DNA of 64,000 bases. It comes from Lepidurus packardi (lineage: Eukaryota > Arthropoda > Branchiopoda > Notostraca > Triopsidae). The notes beneath the pieces were generated by a model that did not search any database, was not told the DNA's origin, and was given only the letters and a program-made list of their open reading frames with translations. The position numbers were made by a program, and so were the translations under genes. Shown piece by piece: positions 44,186 to 53,200 of the stretch. The stretch is taken from NCBI GenBank assembly GCA_023053545.1, contig JAKZAN010000153.1, forward strand, positions 1-64,000, read 5' to 3'. Each line of letters opens with the position of its first letter. The first letter of the stretch is position 1.

Positions 44186-44789
44186 ACTGAATTAATTTCA
44201 TACGTACTGAACTTATTCCTTACGGACTGAATTAATTCCTTACGGACTGAATTAATTCCTTACGGATTGAATTAATACCTTACAGACTGATTTAATTCCT
44301 TACGGACTGAATTAATTCCTTACGGACTGAATTAATTCCTTACGGACTGAATTAATTCTTTAGGATTGATTGAATTCCATTCTTACTGAATTAATTCCTT
44401 ACGGACTGAATTAATTCTTTAGGATTGATTGAATTCCATTCTTACTGAAATAATTCCTTACGGAGTGAATTAATTCCTTACGTACTGAAGTTATTAGTTA
44501 CGGATTGAATTAATTCCTTACGGACTATATTAATTCCTTACGGACTGAATTAATTCATTACGGACTGAATTAATTCCTTACGGACTGAATTAATTCCTTA
44601 CGGACGGAATTAATTCTTTACGGACTTAATTAATTCCTTACGGACTGAATTAATTCCTTACGGACTGAATTAATTCCTTACGGACTTAATTAATTCCTTA
44701 CGGACTTAATTAATTCCTTACTGACTGAATTAATTCTTTATGATTGATTGAATTCCATTCTTACTGAATTATTTCCTTACGGACTGAAT

Positions 44790-47700
44790 CAATTCCTTAC
44801 GGACTGAATTAATTCCTTACGTACTGAAGTTATTCCTTACGGATTGTATTAATTCCTTACGGACTGAATTAATTCCTTACGGACTGAATTAATACCTTAC
44901 GGACTGAATTAAATCCTTACGGACTGAATTAATTCCTTACGGACTTAATTAATTCCTTACGGACTTACTTAATTCCATACGTACTTAATTAATTCCTTAC
45001 GGACTAAATTAATTCCTTACGGACTGAATTAATTCATTATGGACTGAATTAATTCATTACGGACTGAATTAATTCCTTACGGACTGAATTAATTCCTTAC
45101 GGACTGAATTAATTCCTTACGGACGGAATTAATTCTTTACGGACTTAATTAATTCCTTACGGACTTAATTAATTCCTTACGTACTTAATTAATTCTTTAC
45201 GGTCTGAATTAATTCCTTACGGACTGAATTAATTCATTATGGACTTAACTAATTCCGTAAGGAATGAATGAATACATTACGGACTGAAATAATTCCTTAC
45301 GGACTGAATTAATTCCTTACGGACTGAATTAATTCCTTACGGACTGAATTAAATCCTTACGGACTGAATTAATTCCTTACGGACTTAATTAATTCCTTAC
45401 GGACTTAATTAATTCCTTACGGACTATATTAATTCCTTACGGACTGAATTAATTCATTACGGACTGAATTAATTCCTTACGGACTGAATTAATTCCTTAC
45501 GGACTGAATTAATTCCTTACGAACGGAATTAATTCTTTACGGACTTAATTAATTCCTTACGGACTTAATTAATTCCTTACGGACTTAATTAATTCCTTAC
45601 GTACTTAATTAATTCTTTACGGTCTGAATTAATTCCTTACGGACTGAATTAATTCATTATGGACTTAACTAATTCCGTAAGGAATGAATGAATTAATTAC
45701 GGACTGATATAATTCCTTACGGACTGAATTAATTCCTTACGGACTGAATCAATTCCTTACGGGCTGAATTAATTCCTTTCGGACTGAATTAATTCCTTAC
45801 GGACTGAATTATTTCCTTACGGACTGAATTAATTCTTTAGGATTGATTGAATTCCATTCTTACTGAATTAATTCCTTACGGACTGAACTATTTCATTTCG
45901 GACTGAATTAATTTCTTACATACTGAATCAATTCCTTACGGACTGAATTAATTCGTTACGGACTGAATTAATTCCTTACGGACTGAATTAATTCCTTACG
46001 GACTGAATTAATACCTAACGGACTGAATTAAATCCTTACGGACAGAATTAATTCGTTACGGACTGATTTAATTCCTTACGGACTTAATTAATTCCTTACG
46101 GACTGAATTAATTCCTTACGGACTGAATTAATTCCTTACGGACTGAATTAATTCCTTACGGACTGAATTAGTTCCTTACGGACTGAATTATTTCCTTACG
46201 GACTGAATTAATTCCTTACGGACTGAAATAATTCCTTAATTAATTCCTTACGGACTGAATTAATTTCATACGGACTTAATTAATTCCTTACGGACTTAAT
46301 TAATTCCTTACGTATTTAATTAATTCTTTACGGTCTGAATTAATTCCGTACGGATTTAATTAATTTCTTACGGACTGAAATAATTCCTTACGGACTGAAT
46401 TAATTCCTTACGGACTGAATTAATTCCTTACGGACTGAATTATTTCCTTACGGACTGAATTAATTCCTTACGGACTTAATTAATTCCTTACGGACTATAT
46501 TAATTCCTTACGGACTGAATTAATTCATCACGGAGTGAATTAATTCCTTACGGACTGAATTAATTCCTTACGGACTGAATCAATTCCTTACGGACTGAAT
46601 TAAATCCTTACGGACTGAATTAATTCCTTACGGACTGAATTAATTCCTTACGGACTGAATTAGTTCCTTACGGACTGAATTATTTCCTTACGGACTGAAT
46701 TAATTCCTTACGGACTGAAATAATTCCTTAATTAATTCCTTACGGACTGAATTAATTTCATACGGACTTAATTAATTCCTTACGGACTTAATTAATTCCT
46801 TACGTATTTAATTAATTCTTTACGGTCTGAATTAATTCCGTACGGATTTAATTAATTTCTTACGGACTGAAATAATTCCTTACGGACTGAATTAATTCCT
46901 TACGTACTGAAGTTATTCCTTACGGATTGTATTAATTCCTTACGGACTGAATTAATTCCTTACGGACTGAATTAATTCCTTACGTACTGAAGTTATTCCT
47001 TACGGATTGTATTAATTCCTTACGGACTGAATTAATTCCTTACGGACTGAATTAATACCTTACGGACTGAATTAAATCCTTACGGACTGAATTAATTCCT
47101 TACGGACTTAATTAATTCCTTACGGACTTACTTAATTCCATACGTACTTAATTAATTCCTTACGGACTAAATTAATTCCTTACGGACTGAATTAATTCAT
47201 TATGGACTGAATTAATTCATTACGGACTGAATTAATTCCTTACGGACTGAATTAATTCCTTACGGACTGAATTAATTCCTTACGGACGGAATTAATTCTT
47301 TACGGACTTAATTAATTCCTTACGGACTTAATTAATTCCTTACGTACTTAATTAATTCTTTACGGTCTGAATTAATTCCTTACGGACTGAATTAATTCAT
47401 TATGGACTTAACTAATTCCGTAAGGAATGAATGAATACATTACGGACTGAAATAATTCCTTACGGACTGAATTAATTCCTTACGGACTGAATTAATTCCT
47501 TACGGACTGAATTAAATCCTTACGGACTGAATTAATTCCTTACGGACTTAATTAATTCCTTACGGACTTAATTAATTCCTTACGGACTATATTAATTAAT
47601 TACGGACTGAATTAATTCATTACGGACTGAATTAATTCCTTACGGACTGAATTAATTCCTTACGGACTGAATTAATTCCTTACGAACGGAATTAATTCTT

Positions 47701-48783
47701 TACGGACTTAATTAATTCCTTACGGACTTAATTAATTCCTTACGTACTTAATTAATTCTTTACGGTCTGAATTAATTCCTTACGGACTGAATTAATTCAT
47801 TATGGACTTAACTAATTCCGTAAGGAATGAATGAATTAATTACGGACTGATATAATTCCTTACGGACTGAATTAATTCCTTACGGACTGAATCAATTCCT
47901 TACGGGCTGAATTAATTCCTTTCGGACTGAATTAATTCCTTACGGACTGAATTATTTCCTTACGGACTGAATTAATTCTTTAGGATTGATTGAATTCCAT
48001 TCTTACTGAATTAATTCCTTACGGACTGAACTATTTCATTTCGGACTGAATTAATTTCTTACATACTGAATCAATTCCTTACGGACTGAATTAATTCGTT
48101 ACGGACTGAATTAATTCCTTACGGACTGAATTAATTCCTTACGGACTGAATTAATACCTAACGGACTGAATTAAATCCTTACGGACAGAATTAATTCGTT
48201 ACGGACTGATTTAATTCCTTACGGACTTAATTAATTCCTTACGGATTGAATTAATTCCTTACGGACTGAATTAATTCCTTACGGACTGAATTAATTCCTT
48301 ACGGACTGAATTAGTTCCTTACGGACTGAATTATTTCCTTACGGACTGAATTAATTCCTTACGGACTGAAATAATTCCTTAATTAATTCCTTACGGACTG
48401 AATTAATTTCATACGGACTTAATTAATTCCTTACGGACTTAATTAATTCCTTACGTATTTAATTAATTCTTTACGGTCTGAATTAATTCCGTACGGATTT
48501 AATTAATTTCTTACGGACTGAAATAATTCCTTACGGACTGAATTAATTCCTTACGGACTGAATTAATTCCTTACGGACTGAATTATTTCCTTACGGACTG
48601 AATTAATTCCTTACGGACTTAATTAATTCCTTACGGACTATATTAATTCCTTACGGACTGAATTAATTCATCACGGAGTGAATTAATTCCTTACGGACTG
48701 AATTAATTCCTTACGGACTGAATCAATTCCTTACGGACTGAATTAAATCCTTACGGACTGAATTAATTCCTTACGGACTGAAT
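44790..48783. repeat. Satellite B duplication of ~1.85 kb, 2,163/2,143-bp offset
   Basis: Positions about 44790-46640 recur at about 46953-48783. The offset is 2,163 bp at the left (GTACTGAAGTTATTCC at 44821/46984) and 2,143 bp at the right (CATCACGGAGTG at 46526/48669, GGGCTGAATTAATTCC at 45761/47904), because one extra monomer lies near 45580 in the first copy. The match ends at 46640/48783, about 660 bp left of the retrotransposon, so the element was not part of the duplication. Confidence 0.82.
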
Positions 48784-49443
48784 CATTTCCTTACGGACTG
48801 AATTAATTCTTTAGGATTGATTGAATTCCTTTCTTACTGAATTAATTTCATACGGACGGAATTAATTCTTTACGGACTTAAATAATTCCTTACGGACTTA
48901 ATTAATTCCTTACGTACTTAATTAATTCTTTACGGTCTGAATTAATTCCTTACGGACTGAATTATTTCCTTACGGACTGAATTATTTCTTTAGGATTGAT
49001 TGAATTCCATTCTTACTGAATTAATTCCTTACGGACTGAATTATTTCCTTACGGACTGAATTAATTCTTTAGTATTGATTGAATTCCATTCTTACTGAAA
49101 TAATTCCTTACGGACTGAATTAATTTCTTACGGACTGAATCAATTCCTTACGGACTGAATTAATTCCTTACGTACTGAAGTTATTCCTTACGGACTGAAT
49201 TAATTCCTTACGTACTGAAGTTATTCCTTACGGATTGAACTAATTCCTTACGGACTGAATTAATTCCTTTCGGACTGAATTAATACCTTACGTACTGAAT
49301 TAAATCCTTACGGACTGAATTAATTCCTTACGGACTTAATTAATTCCTTACGGACTTAATTAATTCCTTACGGACTATATTAATTCCTTACGGACTGAAT
49401 TAATTCATTACGGACTGAATTAATTCCTTACGGAATGAATTAA

Positions 49444-49448
49444 TTCCT
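49444..49448. repeat. Target-site duplication, left (TTCCT)
   Basis: TTCCT directly precedes the left LTR and is repeated directly after the right LTR. Five base pairs is the usual target duplication of BEL/Pao elements. Since TTCCT is also part of the satellite monomer, the reading relies on the exact abutment to both TG...CA termini. Confidence 0.88.
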
Positions 49449-49554
49449 TGTCGATAATCTTGGTGGATAAATGTAATGATTCCTGCGTTGTGTTTGATTA
49501 GTGCTGATGTAGGATATATGAATGATACTTAAGACCCATTGACGATTGAACGAA

Positions 49555-49560
49555 TTTATT
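49555..49560 (-). promoter_or_regulatory. Polyadenylation signal AATAAA in the 3' LTR
   Basis: The minus strand reads AATAAA about 228 bases into the LTR, a plausible distance from the U3 start to define the R region end. The same hexamer occurs at 55131-55136 in the 5' LTR. The match is canonical, but use is inferred. Confidence 0.5.
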
Positions 49561-49675
49561 TGATATCACTTGGTGGATGAATAACACGTGCGTTATCATG
49601 CCACGCTGGCTGAGAGGAGCCCAGTCATCTAGAAACAACGGAACTTGAAAACAAAGGAGTAAGGCTGCCAACTCT

Positions 49676-49696
49676 CCGAACCTTGGTGAGGTTCGG
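49676..49696 (-). other. LTR hairpin, 8-bp stem (3' LTR copy)
   Basis: CCGAACCT and AGGTTCGG are perfect reverse complements separated by the 5-base loop TGGTG on the plus strand (CACCA on the minus strand). The same structure is at 55252-55272 in the other LTR. In the element transcript it would form a GC-containing stem. Function unknown; it could be an RNA structural element or a protein-binding dyad. Confidence 0.55.
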
Positions 49697-49771
49697 GACT
49701 CTAGGGACAGCAAAGGGGCGGGAATTTCAAACGATTAGATTATAGGAACCTGGGTAATTTTAAAGTACATT

Positions 49772-50257
49772 CTAGAAATTCACGACATCCTCCCGGCCGG
49801 GCTGCTCGGGCGCCCTTTCATATCTAATCCATTCACGGATTCTTCCAAGGGCTCGTTCAGCGGCATCTCTTCGATTCCGGCGTAGGGGAGGTGAATGATC
49901 TTCAACTTGTGGTAACTGGGCAGGGATAGACTCGGATTCTTCGATCACGGGGTGATTGACTTCTAAAGGATACAACTTTGTCACTGGTCGATTGGTGACT
50001 CCATTTGCTGTGCGAATGATTGCGGCACGAACAATCCCGTCAGGACCTGGAAGAAGTTTTTCAACGTACGCGACAGGCCAATATATTCGCTTTTTCTCGG
50101 AATGGATAAGGACGACATCACCAACTCGGATGGTCCGATTTCCAGATTGTGGACGACAGATGTGAAATTCTCGTAATGCCTTTAAATATTCGTCGCTCCA
50201 GCGTTGCCAATACTTCGAAATTAACCGTTTTTGTAAAACGAAACGTTTCGGAAGCAC
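49772..50257 (-). CDS. C-terminal part of BEL/Pao Pol (DUF5641), cut off by an in-frame TGA
   Basis: This 161-codon frame continues the gag-pol frame without a shift, directly after the TGA at 50260-50258. It carries the DUF5641 domain that normally closes BEL/Pao Pol after the integrase: a W-rich helix (KYWQRWSDEYLKALRE), a chromo/SH3-like stretch with GDVVL near residue 47, the VEKLLPGPDGIVRAA strand region and the RPVTKLYPLEV end. An acidic/basic tail follows (RRNRRDAAERALGRIREWIR). There is no ATG anywhere in the frame (its first codon is GTG), so it cannot be translated on its own by a normal start; it would need stop readthrough, or it is the severed end of the polyprotein. Its TAG stop lies inside the 3' LTR, so the last five codons are LTR sequence. 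Confidence 0.88.
   Translation of the reverse strand: MLPKRFVLQKRLISKYWQRWSDEYLKALREFHICRPQSGNRTIRVGDVVLIHSEKKRIYWPVAYVEKLLPGPDGIVRAAIIRTANGVTNRPVTKLYPLEVNHPVIEESESIPAQLPQVEDHSPPLRRNRRDAAERALGRIREWIRYERAPEQPGREDVVNF
49788..49794 (-). other. Polypurine tract (GGGAGGA) next to the 3' LTR
   Basis: The minus strand reads GGGAGGA directly before the LTR start TGTCG. This is the expected place of the plus-strand DNA primer in reverse transcription. It is short (7 purines) and lies within the DUF5641 reading frame, so coding sequence and priming site overlap. Confidence 0.72.
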
Positions 50258-53200
50258 TCATTCATTATAGGTAGGGTCCAGAGTGGTGGTTTCCAGGTTG
50301 GCAAAGATGGGTGAACGAATGCGACGTCCAAAAATGAGAGTGGAAGGGGTGACAGCATTATCGTCACTGATGTCTGACGATACGTATGTCAAAGGTCGAT
50401 CGTTCAGGATCGTGGTAATCTCCATAATAACGGTACGGAGTTCATCAAAGGTGAGTAGGGAGCGACCCAAGGTCTTTCGCAAGAGTGATTTCGTGACGCC
50501 AATTAACCGTTCCCATATTCCTCCAAACCACGGCGCGCGTTTAGGGATAAACTGCCAGGAGGTATGAAACTGGGCTAGATTATCATGTAGATTTGAATCC
50601 GTGGCGAGGAATTTGACTTGACTGGCGGCCGAAACAAAGGTCATGGCGTTGTCTGACATCATTAACCGTGGAAAGTCGTATAAACTGGCGAAACGCCGAA
50701 ACGCAAGGAGGAAGGTCTTCGTGGACAGATCGCTTACGAGTTCCAGATGTACGGCGCGTGTGCTGGCACACGTAAATAGGCAGAGGTACACTGGCGTTGT
50801 TGACTTAGATTTGGAGTTCCGGACGAAAAGAGGGCCGGCGAAGTCGACGCCAGACACTTCAAATGGGCGTGCGGGAGCTACTCTGAACTCGGGGAGAGGA
50901 GCGGTAGCAGGTTGAGGATAGGGTAGACCGGTGTGTCTACGACAAGTGACGCAGTTTCGCAAGGTGCTCTTGGCAACCTGTCGAGCAGAGGGGATCCAGA
51001 AATTCTCTCGTAGATTTGCAACAGTTGTATTTACTCCGGCATGGAACGAAACGGCATGAAAATGTCGAACAATCAAGCTGGCGAGACGTGAAGTCTTCGG
51101 GATCAATATGGGATACTTTGCATCTGGAGAAAGTGAAGCGTTTGAAAGGCGTCCACGACTTCGAATTAGTCCATGTTGATCCAGGAACAAATCCAAAGTT
51201 CTTACTTGCGAAGGAATGTTCGATTTCATGGGATTATTCAGGTAATCCAATTCAGCTGAAAGGTGGCGAGCTTGCACGTAGAACAGTAATTTGATCTCGG
51301 CGTTGGTTAGTTCTTCAGTTGACAAGGGGCCGGAGTGTCCGGATCCACGACAGTTCGCAACAAACCGAACAATCCAAGCGATGGAACGAATTAGGGATGA
51401 AAAGGATTCGAAGCGTGTGATGAAACACGGGAAAACAGGGGGAACAGAGGGTTCGATGACGGGGGGGAGAACGACATTTAACAACTTCATGTGAATCGTA
51501 GGAGAAGGCCAATCCTCAGGGTGGCATATCCACGCTGGTCCACCTTGCCACAAGGAGTTTCCAAGAAATTTTTTGGCAGTGAGTCCCCGACTGGGGAAAT
51601 CGGCAGGATTGTCCTCAGTGGGACAATGACGTAGCTCGAATTGGATGTCTCGTAGACATTGTTGGATTGAGTTGACTCGTTGAGTTACAAAACGGCGAGA
51701 AGAGGGAGGGGAGTGGAACCAATGCAATACTATTGTTGAATCTGTCCAAATTACAAAGGAGGGCTTAAATGTTGGAGAGCTGATTGCGGAATGGATAAAG
51801 GAAACAAGCTTCGCGGCTGTAGCTAAGGCTTGCAGCTCGAGTTGAGGTAGGGTGAGTTCTCCCTTGGACGGGGCAACTCGGGTCTTGCTGATTAGGAAAC
51901 TTGAGTTACTTCGTGAGGTGGCATAGGCTACTGCACCGTAAGCCTTCATACTTGCATCTGCAAAGACGTGAATGGGTGTGTCCGAGGGAATTGATCTCCT
52001 CGGGAAGGGAATCTTCAGAACGGCTAGGAGGTCGTTGACTATATTTTTCCATTCAGTTGCTAACGGATGAGGTACGTGCTCGTCCCAGTCAAGGCCGGAC
52101 TTCCATAGTTGTTGAATCAACATCTTAGCACGGAAGGTAATGGGCGACAGGTATCCAATGGGATCGTAAATCGTCGCGATACCCTTCAGAATAGTTCGCT
52201 TCGTTGGGGAACCGGACTCAAATAAACGCGAAGGATAGGGATAAACGAGAGTGTCTGTTTGGGGATTCCACAACATACCAAGAACCTTGACAGGGTGATC
52301 TTGGCTCAAGACGCCAAGTTGTTCAGCGAGTTCCCGAAGAGATGTGCTGTTCGACGACCAATGACGTAGATTCATGCCAGCTGACGACATGATACGTACA
52401 GCTTCGGGGAGATACGCAAGGAGTTCTTCTTCAGTGAAGGCTCCGCTGACCACGTTGTCGACGTAAATATTCTTGCGAAGATCTTCGGCTATTTGGTTTG
52501 ACGATTTGGATAAATGATGATCTAGAGTGGCTAGGAGGATGAATGGAGAACACGTTGCTCCAAATAAGACAACCTTAAACCGAAATGTTTGTAAGGGTGA
52601 ATTGGGGTCGCTAGGATTCTCAGGCCATAAAAAGCGGACGTAGTCACGGTCTTCTTCGGATATGCCAATTTGCAAAAAGGCCTTTTCAACATCTGATGTG
52701 ACGGCAAAGGGGTGGATGCGAAAACGCAAGAGAATTGACAACAAGTCGTTTTGAAGGGGAGGACCGGACTCAAGGCACTCATTAAGGCTTGGGCTTGACT
52801 CGTTTGCTTTGCATGAGCAGTCAAATACGATGCGAAGTGGTGTGGTGGACGATTGTTTCAGGACAGGGTGGTGAGGAATATAATGGACGTTTCCCTTGTC
52901 TAGGGAGCTTTCATGAATTTTCTCTATAAATTCTTGGGTCTCGTAATCAGCGAGGATTCTTGAATATTGTTCGAGAATGGCAGGGGTCCGTCTGAGGCGT
53001 TTCAGTAAACTTTCAAGTCGAGCCTTGGAAACATTAAAGTTGGACGGGAGCGGTGGGTGTGTGGTACGCCAGGGTAGTTTGGCATGGTACCTACCTTCGG
53101 AAAAGGTAATGGCTGTGGTTTGGTATTCGGCGAGTTCCGCGCTAGGGGGGATATCAGCCAACCCAGACCAATCAATCTTCCAAAATGATTCTAACTCGAA

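Larger units (their letters stand above)
9911..49448. repeat. Satellite B (20-bp TTCCTTACGGACTGAATTAA), left arm
   Basis: This is an almost unbroken 39.5-kb tandem array of a 20-bp monomer, roughly 1,950 copies. Each monomer contains a perfect 10-bp palindrome, GAATTAATTC, spanning the monomer boundary, and a core CTTACGGACT with one CpG. Common variants are ACTTAATTAA, ACTGAATCAA, ACTGAATTATT, ACGTACTGAAGTTA and TTCATTATGGACTTAAC. A recurrent 39-bp pair (TTCTTTAGGATTGATTGAA followed by a 20-bp TTCCATTCTTACTGAATTAA) is sprinkled throughout. Because 20 is not a multiple of three and the monomer carries TAA and TGA, all frames close quickly; no coding or RNA gene is visible. Orientation is constant from end to end. 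Confidence 0.96.
49449..49787 (-). repeat. 3' LTR of BEL/Pao element (left copy)
   Basis: 339 bp with 5-bp inverted termini (TGTCG/CGACA). It matches the right LTR at every position I compared except 49649, where it has A and the right copy has C at 55225 (plus strand). As the downstream LTR of a minus-strand element it should supply the polyadenylation site; AATAAA lies at 49560-49555. The last five codons and the stop of the DUF5641 frame run into the first 16 bp of this LTR. A 71-codon open frame inside the LTR (49713-49498) has no recognisable product and I do not call it a gene. Confidence 0.95.

Noticed and set aside
9911-49448. CRISPR-like array of short repeats
   Set aside because: The 20-bp units are directly adjacent with no unique spacers, and variation is by point change and whole-monomer shuffling. 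It is a eukaryotic satellite.
49498-49713. 71-codon frame inside the 3' LTR, repeated at 55074-55289 in the 5' LTR
   Set aside because: It exists only because the LTR is duplicated; no recognisable protein, and it lies across the candidate polyadenylation region.
49956-50165. Plus-strand open frames across the element (also 50283-50567, 50643-50915, 51016-51294, 52977-53357, 53637-53867 and others)
   Set aside because: They are shadows of the gag-pol frame on the opposite strand, with no recognisable domains.
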